The position numbers were made by a program, and so were the translations under genes. A DNA stretch of 64,000 bases from Streptomyces sp. F001 (GTDB taxonomy: Bacteria > Actinomycetota > Actinomycetes > Streptomycetales > Streptomycetaceae), in the NCBI RefSeq assembly GCF_004187715.1, contig NZ_QZWF01000001.1:1-64000 (forward strand), in the 5' to 3' direction. Below, one piece after another: positions 9,026 to 17,742 of this stretch (its first letter is position 1; the number at the start of each line of letters is the position of its first letter). The notes below the pieces were generated by a model. The model made no database searches, was not told the DNA's origin, and worked only from the letters and a program-made list of their open reading frames with translations.

Positions 9026-10366
9026 ATGATCACCGGCCCCAGAAGGTACCGTCGCACGGGCCTGACAGCCCTGGCTCTCCTCCCCCTGGCCGCGCTGGCC
9101 GCCTGTGGCGGAGGCGGCGGCAGCGACACCTCCGCCGAAGAGGGAAGCGGCAAGGGCACCATCAGCATCTGGGCCCACCAGGGCCAGACCAGCGAGGCGG
9201 CCGCGTTGCAGAACGCGGTGAAGTCCTTCAACTCCTCGCAGAGCGACATCAAGGCCGAGCTGAAGCTGATCCCCGAGAACGACTACACCAAGACCATCAC
9301 GGCCACCGACGCCTCCGAGCTGCCGGACGTGCTGGAGTTCGACGGCCCGACCATGGCGAACTTCGTCTACAACAGCAAGCTCGCCCCGATGGACGACTAC
9401 CTCTCCGCCAAGACCCTCGACAACGCCACCGACGCCATAAAGGCGCAGGGCGAGATCGACGGCAAGCACTACGGCCTGGGCATGTTCGACTCCGGTCTCG
9501 GCATGTACGGCAACAAGAAGCTGCTGGACGCGGCCGGAGTGAAGTACCCGACGAGCCTGGACGACGCCTGGACGGCCGAGGAGTTCGACAAGGCACTCAA
9601 GGCCCTGAAGGCCAAGGACTCCGACGGCAAGGTCCTCGACATCCAGGAGGGCAACGGCCTGGCCACCGAGTGGGGCACCTACGGCCTCTCCCCGATCGTC
9701 TGGTCGGCCGGCGGCGCCCTCCTGAAGGACGGCAAGGCCGCGGGCGCCCTCGACAGCCCGGACGTCGTCTCGGCGCTGAAGACCTTCCAGTCCTGGAAGC
9801 CGTACGTCGACCCCAACACCGACGGCAACGCCTTCGCCAAGAGCAAGGTGGCGCTGAGCTGGGTCGGTCACTGGATGTACCCCGCTTACAGCGAGGCCCT
9901 CGGCGACGACCTCGTCGTCCTGCCGCTGCCGGACTTCGGCAACGGCCCCAAGACCGGGCAGGGTTCGTGGGCCTGGGGCATCGGTGCCAACAGCAAGAAC
10001 GGCAAGGCCGCGGGCGCCTTCCTGGACTACCTCCTGAACGACACCAACGTCGGCGCGATGACGAAGGCCAACGGCGCGGTGCCCGCCACCGAGTCGGCAC
10101 TCGCCAAGAGCGAGCTGTACAAGCAGGGCGGCCCGCTCCAGCTCTTCGCCGACCAGCTCGCCAAGGCGTGCGGTGACAGCGACATCAGCAAGTCCTGTGT
10201 TGCCGTCACCCGCCCGATTACCGCCGGGTACCCCACGGTCACCGCCAAGTTCAGCGAGGCCCTGAACTCGATCTACGGCGGCAGTGACCCGAAGGAAGCC
10301 CTGGAGAAGGCCGCCCGCGCCATCGACCGGGACTTCACCGACAACGCCGGCTACGAGATCCCGTAA
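9026..10366 (+). CDS. Sugar ABC transporter substrate-binding lipoprotein
   Basis: A 446-residue extracellular solute-binding protein (family 1). The lipoprotein signal MITGPRRYRRTGL...LAALAAC has the lipobox Cys at about residue 27, followed by a Gly/Ser linker. The body shows TISIWAHQGQTSEA, the family motif around ELPDVLEFDG, and SWVGHWMYP. A GGAGG site precedes the ATG by 8 bases. It is followed by two permease genes and preceded by a LacI regulator, so it forms the capture subunit of the importer. The ligand is probably an oligosaccharide cleaved by the GH32-like enzyme. Confidence 0.93.
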   Translation: MITGPRRYRRTGLTALALLPLAALAACGGGGGSDTSAEEGSGKGTISIWAHQGQTSEAAALQNAVKSFNSSQSDIKAELKLIPENDYTKTITATDASELPDVLEFDGPTMANFVYNSKLAPMDDYLSAKTLDNATDAIKAQGEIDGKHYGLGMFDSGLGMYGNKKLLDAAGVKYPTSLDDAWTAEEFDKALKALKAKDSDGKVLDIQEGNGLATEWGTYGLSPIVWSAGGALLKDGKAAGALDSPDVVSALKTFQSWKPYVDPNTDGNAFAKSKVALSWVGHWMYPAYSEALGDDLVVLPLPDFGNGPKTGQGSWAWGIGANSKNGKAAGAFLDYLLNDTNVGAMTKANGAVPATESALAKSELYKQGGPLQLFADQLAKACGDSDISKSCVAVTRPITAGYPTVTAKFSEALNSIYGGSDPKEALEKAARAIDRDFTDNAGYEIP

Positions 10367-10402
10367 CCCCGCAGCACGCATCGGCCGGGCGGGCCGTCGG
10401 CA

Positions 10403-10444
10403 ACGTGGCGACGTAGACGTGGCGACGTAGACGTGGCGACGTCG
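10403..10444. repeat. 14-bp tandem repeat upstream of permease gene
   Basis: ACGTGGCGACGTAG occurs at 10403-10416 and 10417-10430, with a third copy (last bases CG) at 10431-10444. It is placed between the binding-protein stop and the permease start at 10484. GACGT/ACGTC half-sites make each unit partly self-complementary. Confidence 0.85.
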
Positions 10445-10483
10445 CCGACCGCGCCCGCCCCCGGCCGGGAAGAGGACCCTCCC

Positions 10484-11476
10484 GTGAAAACCGTGGAACC
10501 CGCGCACGCCGCGGCCCCTGGCCGGGCGCAGGCCACCTCGTCCGCGCCCTCCGCGAAGCCCTCGCGTCCGCCGCGCGGGAACCGCGACTGGCTGCACGGA
10601 CTGCTGATGTCCGCCCCGGCCGTGGGTGGGCTGATCGCCTTCGTCGGCATCCCGTTCGGCTATGCCGTGGTGCTCTCCTTCTACAACGTCCGCCTCGGCT
10701 CGCCCCTGGAGCCCACCTTCTTCGGCGTGGAGCACTACCGGCGGCTGTTCACCGACCCCGACCTGTCCGGCCCGTTCCTGCGGGCGCTGCTGAACAACCT
10801 GACGTTCGCCGCGGTCGTCGTACCGCTGCAGACGGGTCTGGCACTGGCGCTCGCGATCCTCCTCAACCGCAAGCTGAAGGCCATCGGCCTGTTCCGGTCC
10901 TTCTTCTTCATGCCGGTCGTCTTCCCGATGGCCCTCGTCGCCGTGATCTGGCGGCTGATCCTCGCCCGCAGTGAGCAGGGCATGCTCAACTCCCTGCTGA
11001 ACGCGGTGACGTTCGGCAACTGGGGTGCCTTCGACTGGCTCGGCGACAGCCTCACCGCGATGGGCTCGATCATCGTGCTGTCGGTGTGGCAGGGCGTCGG
11101 CTTCCAGATGGTCATCCTGCTGGCCGGCCTCCAGCAGATCCCGGGCGAGCTCTACGAGGCCGCCCAGCTGGACCGGGCCTCGCGCTGGCAGCAGTTCCGG
11201 CACGTCACCCTGCCCGGCATCCGCGGCACCCTCGTCTTCGTCGCGATGCTCACCTCGGTGCTGTCCTTCCGGGTCTTCGACCAGGTGTACATCCTCATCC
11301 GCGGTGGCGGCCTGGACGAGGACGCTACCCGTACGGTGATGTACCAGGCCGTCACCACGGCCTTCGACCAGAACAACATCGGCCAGGCCTCGGCCATCAC
11401 GGTGGTGTTCTTCCTGATCGTCGTCGCCCTGACGATCGTCCAGCGCCGCGTCGTCCGGCCCGAAAACGAGGACTGA
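10484..11476 (+). CDS. Sugar ABC transporter permease, MalF type
   Basis: A 330-residue inner-membrane subunit. After a Pro/Ala-rich cytoplasmic N terminus it shows about six membrane helices and the EAA loop EAAQLDRASRWQQFRHVTLP near residues 225-245, which docks onto the ATPase. The GTG at 10484 was preferred because AGAGGA lies 7 bases upstream; an in-frame ATG at 10433 would begin inside the tandem repeat and lacks a ribosome-binding site. It pairs with the next gene as the heterodimeric channel. Confidence 0.9.
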   Translation: MKTVEPAHAAAPGRAQATSSAPSAKPSRPPRGNRDWLHGLLMSAPAVGGLIAFVGIPFGYAVVLSFYNVRLGSPLEPTFFGVEHYRRLFTDPDLSGPFLRALLNNLTFAAVVVPLQTGLALALAILLNRKLKAIGLFRSFFFMPVVFPMALVAVIWRLILARSEQGMLNSLLNAVTFGNWGAFDWLGDSLTAMGSIIVLSVWQGVGFQMVILLAGLQQIPGELYEAAQLDRASRWQQFRHVTLPGIRGTLVFVAMLTSVLSFRVFDQVYILIRGGGLDEDATRTVMYQAVTTAFDQNNIGQASAITVVFFLIVVALTIVQRRVVRPENED

Positions 11477-11483
11477 CTGACCC

Positions 11484-12326
11484 ATGGCCATGACCCGTAC
11501 GCCCGTGCGCCGCGTCGTCGACTACACCGTCCTGAGCGTGTTGGCGTTCATCTTCGCCCTCCCCGCCCTCTACCTCTTCCTCGGCAGCCTCAAGCCGTCC
11601 GACGAGATCCTGAACGGCCTGTCCGGCTTCCTGCCCACCCACCTCTCCTTCGACAACTACGCCGCCGTCCTCGACAGCCTCAGCTCCGACAGCACCGGCT
11701 ACTTCTGGCAGTTCATGGGCGTGTCGGTGCTGCTCGCTTTCGTGGTCGTCACGGGCGGACTGATCGTCAACTCGATGGCGGCGTACGGGCTCACGCGGCT
11801 GAAGTGGCGGGGCCGGAACGCGGTGTTCGCCCTCGTCCTGCTGCTGATGCTGATCCCGTTCGAGTCGGTGGCGGTGCCGCTGTTCTACATGTTCAACGGC
11901 CAGCGCAACACGATCTACATCCAGGCGCTGCCGTTCATGGCCAACGCCTTCGCGATCTACCAGTTCCACACGTTCTTCCGGAATATCCCGCCGAGCATCG
12001 AGGAGGCGGCCCGGCTGGACGGCGCGGGTCCCTGGCGCACCTTCTTCGCGATCATCGTGCCGATGTCCAAGCCGGTGTTCGCCTCGGTCGCGATCCTCAC
12101 CTTCCTCATCCAGTGGGGATCCTTCCTGTGGCCGGTGCTGATGGTGTCCGACCCGTCGGTGCGTCCGCTCCCCCTGGAGATGAGCGTCTTCCAGGGCCAG
12201 CAGCCCCCGGACTGGGGCCAGATCCTCGCCTTCGGTGTGCTGCTGGTGCTGCCCGTGCTGATCGTCTTCGCGTTCTTCCAGCGCTGGTTCGTCGAGGGCG
12301 TGGCCAGCTCCGCCGTGAAGGGCTGA
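11484..12326 (+). CDS. Sugar ABC transporter permease, MalG type
   Basis: A 280-residue permease with six hydrophobic segments and the EAA motif EEAARLDGAGPWRTFFAIIVP near residues 170-190. It starts 7 bases after the first permease with GAGGA upstream; a second ATG two codons later is an alternative start. No ATP-binding gene accompanies the binding protein and the two permeases. In Streptomyces, such CUT1 importers usually share the multitask ATPase MsiK encoded elsewhere, so that is the likely energiser. Confidence 0.92.
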   Translation: MAMTRTPVRRVVDYTVLSVLAFIFALPALYLFLGSLKPSDEILNGLSGFLPTHLSFDNYAAVLDSLSSDSTGYFWQFMGVSVLLAFVVVTGGLIVNSMAAYGLTRLKWRGRNAVFALVLLLMLIPFESVAVPLFYMFNGQRNTIYIQALPFMANAFAIYQFHTFFRNIPPSIEEAARLDGAGPWRTFFAIIVPMSKPVFASVAILTFLIQWGSFLWPVLMVSDPSVRPLPLEMSVFQGQQPPDWGQILAFGVLLVLPVLIVFAFFQRWFVEGVASSAVKG

Positions 12327-12385
12327 ACCCCCGGTGGGCGTCGGCCCGGCCCGTCACTGTCAGTCGTCGGATGCATTCTGGACGT

Positions 12386-15247
12386 ATGACGGATCTCGAA
12401 GCGCAGTTGCGTGCCGTTGTCCGGGGTGACGTGGGGTTCGACATCACCTCTCGGGCGTTGACGACCATGGACGCGTCCAACTACCGGCGTGTCCCGCTCG
12501 GCGTCGTCGCCCCGCGTGACGCCGACGACGTGGCGGCGGTGCTGTCGGTATGCCGGGAGCACGGAGTTCCGGTGGTGCCGCGGGGCGGGGGCACGTCGAT
12601 CGCGGGGCAGGCCACGGGCACGGGCGTGGTGCTGGACTTCACCCGGCACATGAACCGGCTGGTGTCCCTGGACCCCGAGGCGCACACCGCCGTCGTCCAG
12701 CCGGGGCTCGTCCTGGACCGCCTCCAGGAGGCCGCCGCCCCGCACGGCCTGCGCTTCGGCCCTGATCCCTCCACCCACAGCCGTTGCACGCTGGGCGGCA
12801 TGATCGGCAACAACTCGTGCGGCTCGCACTCGGTGGCGTGGGGGACGACTGCGGACAGCGTGCGGGAGCTGTCGGTGGTCACCGCGCGCGGGGAGCGGTT
12901 GCGGCTCGGGAAGGGCTGGGCGGGGCTCCGGACGGCTGCGGGCCTTGGCGGAGGGGAGTTGGCGCGGTTGCGGACCGGCTTTCCCGAGCTGCCCCGCCGT
13001 ATCTCGGGGTACGCGTTGGACGCCCTGCTGCCCGAGAAGGGCGCCGACGTGGCCCGCTCCTTCTGCGGCTCGGAGGGCACGCTGGGCGTGCTGACAGAGG
13101 CGGTCGTACGGCTGGTGGAGGCGCCACGCGTGCGTGCGCTCGCCGTGCTGGCGTACGCCGACGAGAGCGCGGCGGCGGAGGCGGCGGCGGGGCTGCTGCC
13201 GTACCACCCCCTGACCGTCGAAGGCATGGCCGCCGACCTGGTGCCCTCGCCGGCCGCGCTGCCCGAGGGCGGGGCCTGGCTGTTCGTGGAGACCGGCGGG
13301 GAGTCGGAGGCGGAGGCACGCGCGCGTGCGGAGGCGATCGTGCGGGCGGCCGATGTCGTCGATTCGACGGTGGTGACCGATCCGGCCGGACAGCGGGCGC
13401 TGTGGCGGATACGGGAGGACGCGAGCGGTACGGCGACGCGTATGCCGGACGAGAGCGAGGCCTGGCCAGGCTGGGAGGACTGCGCGGTGCCGCCGGAACG
13501 GCTCGGGGCGTATCTGCGGGACTTCCGGGCGCTGCTGTCCGCGCACGGCCTGCGCGGCACGCCGTACGGGCACTTCGGGGACGGCTGCATCCACGTCCGT
13601 ATCGACTTCGACCTGCTGACGGAGGCGGGCATCGGCCGCTTCCGGCGCTTCTCGGAGGAGCTCGCCGAGGTCGTCGTGGCGCACGGCGGCTCGTTGTCCG
13701 GGGAGCACGGGGACGGGCAGGCGCGGGCGGAGCTGCTGCCGAAGATGTACGGCGAGGAGATGGTCGGACTGTTCGAGCGGGCGAAGGGAGTGTGGGACCC
13801 GGACGACCTGCTCAACCCCGGGATGCTGGTGAGCCCCGCGCCGCTGGACGCCAACCTCCGGTTCGCTGTCCTGCCCAGGGAGCCGGTGGATGTTGCCTTC
13901 GGCTATCCGGCCGACGGCGGGGACTTCGCGGCGGCGGTAAGGCGGTGCGTCGGGGTCGCCAAATGCCGTACGACATCGGCGACCGGCTCCGCTGTCATGT
14001 GCCCGTCCTTCCGGGTGACCGGCGAGGAGGAGCACTCCACGCGCGGGCGTGCCCGGCTGCTGCACGAGATGCTCGCCGGGGAGCTGGTGACCGACGGCTG
14101 GCGGTCGACGGAGGTGCGGGACGCGCTGGACCTGTGCCTGTCCTGCAAGGGCTGCCGGTCGGACTGCCCGGTCGAGGTGGACATGGCCACGTACAAGGCG
14201 GAGTTCCTGCACCACCACTACGAGGGCCGACGGCGCCCGGCCGCGCACTACAGCATGGGCCGGCTGCCGGTGTGGCTGCGCGCGGTGGCACGCACGCGTA
14301 CGGCACCGGTGGTCAACGCCCTGGCCGCCGTACGGCCGCTCGCGTGGGCGGCGAAGCGGCTCGGCGGGATCGCGCCGGAGCGGGAGATTCCGCGGTTGGC
14401 GACGCGGACGTTCAGCCGGTGGTGGGAGCGGCGGGACAAGGCCGTGGACGGCGACCTGGTCATCCTGTGGCCGGACACCTTCACTGAGCACCTCTCGCCG
14501 TCCGTGGGGCAGGCGGCCGTACGCGTGCTGGAGGCGGCGGGGCTGCGGGTGGCGCTGCCGCCGACGGTGCACTTCAGGAGGGCGCCGGTGGGGGACGGTG
14601 TGACGGTCGCCCTCGACCCGGTGTCCCTCCTGCGGGGCAGGGGCCGCGTCTGCTGCGGGCTGACGTACGTCTCCACCGGGCAGCTCGACCGCGCCCGTGC
14701 GGTGCTGCGCCGCACGCTCGACCTGATGGAGCCGGTGCTGGAGACCGACGTCCCCGTCGTCGTCCTCGAGCCCAGCTGCGCGGCCGCCCTCCGCGCGGAC
14801 CTCCCCGAGCTGCTGTACGACGATCCGCGCGCCCGCCGCCTGGCCGACCGCGTCCTGACCTTCGCGGAGGCCCTGGAGCGACTCGCCCCCGGCTGGAGGC
14901 CACCCCGGGTCGACCGGGCGGCGGTGGGGCAGACCCACTGCCATCAGCACGCCGTGCTGGGGGACGCGGCCGACCGCCGACTGCGCGAGGCCGCGGGGCT
15001 CTCCGGGGAACTGAGCGGTGGCTGCTGTGGCCTCGCGGGCAACTTCGGTTTCGAGAAAGGGCACTTCGAGGTGTCGGTGGCGTGCGCGGAGGAGCAGTTG
15101 CTGCCGGCGGTGCGGGGCGCGGGGGAGGAGACGGCGGTGCTTGCGGACGGATACTCCTGCCGGACGCAGCTGGAGCAGCTGGCCGGGGTGCGGGGGCAGC
15201 ACCTGGCCGAGGTGTTGGCGGAGGCGTTGGAGGCGTCCGGGCCCTGA
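12386..15247 (+). CDS. FAD-linked oxidase fused to 4Fe-4S/CCG domains (D-lactate or D-2-hydroxyacid dehydrogenase type)
   Basis: A 953-residue fusion. Residues 40-250 form the FAD-binding type 4 domain (VVPRGGGTSIAGQ, GPDPSTHSRCTLGGMIGNN), followed by the FAD-oxidase C-terminal domain with GHFGDGCIHVRI and SGEHGDGQAR. From about 550 come the Fe-S ligands CVGVAKCR, then CLSCKGCRSDCP, and two CCG segments (CCGLTYVSTG and GGCCGLAGNFGFEKG). This layout is that of respiratory D-lactate/D-2-hydroxyglutarate dehydrogenases feeding electrons to quinone. The start is uncertain between the ATGs at 12371 and 12386; neither has a ribosome-binding site, and CATTCT six bases before 12386 suggests a leaderless start. 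Confidence 0.9.
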   Translation: MTDLEAQLRAVVRGDVGFDITSRALTTMDASNYRRVPLGVVAPRDADDVAAVLSVCREHGVPVVPRGGGTSIAGQATGTGVVLDFTRHMNRLVSLDPEAHTAVVQPGLVLDRLQEAAAPHGLRFGPDPSTHSRCTLGGMIGNNSCGSHSVAWGTTADSVRELSVVTARGERLRLGKGWAGLRTAAGLGGGELARLRTGFPELPRRISGYALDALLPEKGADVARSFCGSEGTLGVLTEAVVRLVEAPRVRALAVLAYADESAAAEAAAGLLPYHPLTVEGMAADLVPSPAALPEGGAWLFVETGGESEAEARARAEAIVRAADVVDSTVVTDPAGQRALWRIREDASGTATRMPDESEAWPGWEDCAVPPERLGAYLRDFRALLSAHGLRGTPYGHFGDGCIHVRIDFDLLTEAGIGRFRRFSEELAEVVVAHGGSLSGEHGDGQARAELLPKMYGEEMVGLFERAKGVWDPDDLLNPGMLVSPAPLDANLRFAVLPREPVDVAFGYPADGGDFAAAVRRCVGVAKCRTTSATGSAVMCPSFRVTGEEEHSTRGRARLLHEMLAGELVTDGWRSTEVRDALDLCLSCKGCRSDCPVEVDMATYKAEFLHHHYEGRRRPAAHYSMGRLPVWLRAVARTRTAPVVNALAAVRPLAWAAKRLGGIAPEREIPRLATRTFSRWWERRDKAVDGDLVILWPDTFTEHLSPSVGQAAVRVLEAAGLRVALPPTVHFRRAPVGDGVTVALDPVSLLRGRGRVCCGLTYVSTGQLDRARAVLRRTLDLMEPVLETDVPVVVLEPSCAAALRADLPELLYDDPRARRLADRVLTFAEALERLAPGWRPPRVDRAAVGQTHCHQHAVLGDAADRRLREAAGLSGELSGGCCGLAGNFGFEKGHFEVSVACAEEQLLPAVRGAGEETAVLADGYSCRTQLEQLAGVRGQHLAEVLAEALEASGP

Positions 15248-15270
15248 CTCCGGGACAGTTCCATAATGGG

Positions 15271-15299
15271 TTCACACACCTGACGTAGTCCACTACCCT
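15271..15299 (+). promoter_or_regulatory. Candidate vegetative promoter of the EamA gene
   Basis: TTCACA, 17-base spacer, TACCCT. Five of six bases match the -35 consensus TTGACA, and the -10 fits the Streptomyces TAnnnT pattern. A transcript from here would start near 15306, about 11 bases before the small leader ORF. Confidence 0.55.
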
Positions 15300-15316
15300 G
15301 GACTCGGCAGTACATC

Positions 15317-15358
15317 ATGATGAACGAACCCCGAGCCGAGCCCCTGGACCGCCCGTGA
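15317..15358 (+). CDS. 13-codon leader ORF overlapping the EamA gene start
   Basis: ATG ATG AAC GAA ... CCG TGA encodes MMNEPRAEPLDRP. Its TGA overlaps the GTG of the EamA gene (GTGA at 15355-15358), so ribosomes finishing it are placed on the transporter start. The EamA GTG itself has no clear Shine-Dalgarno sequence. Whether the peptide is made is unproven; the exact stop-start overlap behind a good promoter is the evidence. Confidence 0.45.
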   Translation: MMNEPRAEPLDRP

Positions 15359-16311
15359 GCACCCCCGACGCCACCACCACGCCTTCGCCCACCCCTGTTC
15401 GGACCGCACCCGCGCCGGCGAACGGCACCGCACGCCGCTGGGGCTCTCTCGGTCCCGTCGGACTGGTGCTCGCCGGTGGGATCTCGGTGCAGTTCGGCGG
15501 CGCCCTGGCGGTCACCCTGATGCCGCGGGCCGGTGCGCTCGGCGTGGTGGCGCTGCGGCTGCTGGTGGCGGCGGTGGTCCTGCTGCTGGTCTGCCGCCCG
15601 CGCCTGCGTGGTCACTCCCGTACCGACTGGGGCACGGTGATCGTCTTCGGCATCACGATGGCCGCGATGAACGGCCTCTTCTACCAGTCGGTCGCCCGCA
15701 TCCCCCTCGGCCCCGCGGTCACTCTCGAGGTCCTCGGCCCTCTCGCCCTGTCCGTCCTGGCGTCACGCCGGGCGCTCAACCTGGTGTGGGCCGGGCTGGC
15801 CCTCGCCGGTGTCGTCCTGCTCAGCGGCGGCGGTTTCGGCGACCTCGACCCGGTGGGGGTGGCGTTCGCGCTGGGCGCGGGCGCGATGTGGGCGGCGTAC
15901 ATCGTCTTCAGCGCCCGCACGGGCCGCCGCTTCCCGCAGGCCGACGGACTCGCCCTGGCGATGGCGGTGGGGGCCCTGCTGTTCCTGCCGCTGGGCATCG
16001 CCGAGTCCGGGGCGAAACTCGTCGACCCGGTGACGCTCGGCCTGGGCGCGTCGGTGGCGCTTCTCTCCTCCGTCCTCCCCTACACCCTCGAACTCCTCGC
16101 GCTGCGCCGCCTGCCCGCCCCCACCTTCGCCATCATGATGAGCCTGGAACCGGCCCTCGCGGCGACGGCCGGCTTCCTCGTCCTCGACCAGGCCCTCACC
16201 GCCATGGAGGCCGCCGCGATCGCGCTCGTCATCGCGGCGAGCATGGGAGCGGTACGGACGCAGGTGGGGCGGGGGAAGGCGAAGGCCCCGGGCGCGGTAC
16301 CCGAGGCCTGA
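15355..16311 (+). CDS. EamA/RhtA-type metabolite exporter
   Basis: A 318-residue drug/metabolite transporter with two EamA repeats, about ten membrane helices. The first repeat spans roughly 35-155 (GISVQFGGALAVTLMPRAG, then LGPAVTLEVLGPLALSVL) and the second 165-300 (WAAYIVFSARTGRRFP, then PTFAIMMSLEPALAATAGF). The RhtA subgroup exports threonine/homoserine and related amino acids; the substrate here is inferred only by family. It starts with GTG overlapping the leader ORF stop. The tail is basic (GRGKAKAPG). Confidence 0.9.
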   Translation: MSTPDATTTPSPTPVRTAPAPANGTARRWGSLGPVGLVLAGGISVQFGGALAVTLMPRAGALGVVALRLLVAAVVLLLVCRPRLRGHSRTDWGTVIVFGITMAAMNGLFYQSVARIPLGPAVTLEVLGPLALSVLASRRALNLVWAGLALAGVVLLSGGGFGDLDPVGVAFALGAGAMWAAYIVFSARTGRRFPQADGLALAMAVGALLFLPLGIAESGAKLVDPVTLGLGASVALLSSVLPYTLELLALRRLPAPTFAIMMSLEPALAATAGFLVLDQALTAMEAAAIALVIAASMGAVRTQVGRGKAKAPGAVPEA

Positions 16312-16322
16312 GCCGGTTCTGA

Positions 16323-16832
16323 TCAGGCAGCGAGCATGACGGGCGCGGTGACCGGCCCTTGCTGCTTCGCGGGGCGTGCGGTCCGGTCGCGGCGGGTGGC
16401 AAAGACGTAGAGGCGCAGGACGATGAAGCGGCCCACCCCGGCGAGCCCGGAGGCGCTGAGGTAGACGATCTGCTCGGTCAGCATCCCGGCGGCGGGCTGC
16501 ACCAGGTGCAGAACCGAGATGGCGAGGCTGGTGGCCAGGTAGGCGGCGGTGGCCGAACCTGCGGACTGCCAGTGCTCCCGCCATCCGGCACGGCGGCCCT
16601 TGCCGAAGGTGTAGCGGGCGTGGAGCTCGGTGCACAACAGGGTGGAGGCGACGGTGACCAGCGCGTTCGAGGCCACCCAGGGCATCACCAGGGCCAGCAG
16701 TGCTACGGCGAAGCCGGCGAGGGCCCCGACGCCACCCCCGAAGATCACGAACCGTATGAAGGAGGCGACCGGGCCGGGACCGGCCTGAGTCGCCGCCTCG
16801 GACTTCGTCGAAGGTGAAAGCGGCGACTTCAT
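16323..16832 (-). CDS. GtrA-like membrane protein
   Basis: A 169-residue protein with four hydrophobic segments and the GtrA pattern FIRFVIFGGGVGALAGF, then ASTLLCTELHARYTFG and a final RFIVLRLYVFATRR. GtrA proteins are thought to flip or help transfer lipid-linked sugars in cell-envelope polysaccharide synthesis. AGGAAGGA precedes the ATG. It lies 35 bases downstream of the DUF4097 gene in the same direction, so the two are probably one operon. A cell-envelope role is inferred. Confidence 0.85.
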   Translation of the reverse strand: MKSPLSPSTKSEAATQAGPGPVASFIRFVIFGGGVGALAGFAVALLALVMPWVASNALVTVASTLLCTELHARYTFGKGRRAGWREHWQSAGSATAAYLATSLAISVLHLVQPAAGMLTEQIVYLSASGLAGVGRFIVLRLYVFATRRDRTARPAKQQGPVTAPVMLAA

Positions 16833-16867
16833 GGCGGCGTCCTTCCTGAGGGCGGGTGGGGCGTCGT

Positions 16868-17533
16868 TCAGAGGCTGCGGGCGGTGATGTCGCCGTAGCC
16901 GGTGGTGGCGTGGATGGTGAGACCCGCGCCGTCACTGTTCTTGAGCGAGTTGCTGATACGGCCGTATCCGGTACCGGCGTCCAGGGAGGCGGAGACGCCT
17001 CGCACGGCGCCGACGGTGATGTCGCCCTGTTCGGTGCGCAGGGTGACCGTGCCGCCTGCGGCCTCGGTGATCTGGAGGTCGCCCCTCTGGGTGCGGATCT
17101 CGGCGGGGCCGTTCAGGCGCCCCACGGTGATGTCGCCGTCGGCGAGGGTGAGCCGGGCGCCGGCGGCCTCGTCGAGCTTGACCGGGCCCTGCGAGCTGCC
17201 GTAGGTGACCTCGCCGAGTCGTCCGACGCCGCGCAGTTCGGCGGCGGCGGCCTTGGCCTCGACACGGGAGCCTGCCGGCAGCTGGACGGTGACCTCGATG
17301 GACCCGGTCGGGCCGAGGGACCGGTTCTTGGCCTCCGGGACCCCGATACGCAGGACGCCGTCGCCGTAACTGACCTCGGCCTGCTCAGCCGCCTTCACGT
17401 CGCGGTTCTTGGACGGGTTGGCGGGGCGGATCTCGACGGTGGTGTCGTTCCGGTCGGCGGCGATGAGCTGGATACGGCCGGCGGGGATGTCGAGAACGGC
17501 GGAGATGGCGGAGGGGGTGTCGAACGTCTGCAT
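16868..17533 (-). CDS. DUF4097 beta-strand repeat protein
   Basis: A 221-residue protein built of short beta repeats ending in GDITV or GDLQI units (LADGDITVGRL, QRGDLQITEA, EQGDITVGAV, GYGDITARSL), the hallmark of DUF4097 adhesin-like solenoids. No signal peptide or membrane helix is visible, so it is probably cytoplasmic. The ATG at 17533 has GGAG 7 bases upstream; the in-frame ATG at 17575 would add 14 residues without a ribosome-binding site. The upstream region carries four GTTGCA half-sites (17588-17713), implying tight regulation by a factor not in this window. Confidence 0.82.
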   Translation of the reverse strand: MQTFDTPSAISAVLDIPAGRIQLIAADRNDTTVEIRPANPSKNRDVKAAEQAEVSYGDGVLRIGVPEAKNRSLGPTGSIEVTVQLPAGSRVEAKAAAAELRGVGRLGEVTYGSSQGPVKLDEAAGARLTLADGDITVGRLNGPAEIRTQRGDLQITEAAGGTVTLRTEQGDITVGAVRGVSASLDAGTGYGRISNSLKNSDGAGLTIHATTGYGDITARSL

Positions 17534-17587
17534 GGTGCGCTCCTGGGATGTGGCTGTCGTCGCTGTTTCTGACAATGGAAACGCTAC

Positions 17588-17713
17588 GTTGCATTCATAG
17601 TTTCGGCAAGCAGACTATTGCGCGCTGATGGTATTTACGCAGGTAAAGGCAGAGAAATCGTTGCAATGACTTGAGAGTCAATGCAACTTCGATCGATTGT
17701 TCGTTGCAATGAG
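17588..17713. promoter_or_regulatory. Cluster of GTTGCA half-sites with a 28-bp palindrome
   Basis: The palindrome at 17660-17687 has arms GTTGCAATGACT and AGTCAATGCAAC around TGAG, 11 of 12 positions complementary. Further half-sites are GTTGCATTCA at 17588 and GTTGCAATGAG at 17703. The stretch is markedly A/T-richer than its surroundings. It can only serve the leftward DUF4097 gene, since the gene to the right ends here. Confidence 0.75.
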
Positions 17714-17742
17714 ATGCGGGTGAACGCTATGGTGGAAGCACT

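Noticed and set aside
8813..11491. Very long open frame on the minus strand opposite the LacI, binding-protein and permease genes
   Set aside because: It is antisense to three well-supported genes, has no known domain and reflects the G/C-ending codon bias.
11957..15202. About 1080-codon minus-strand open frame opposite the FAD/Fe-S dehydrogenase gene
   Set aside because: Low-complexity Arg/Pro/His-rich translation with no motif; a shadow frame.
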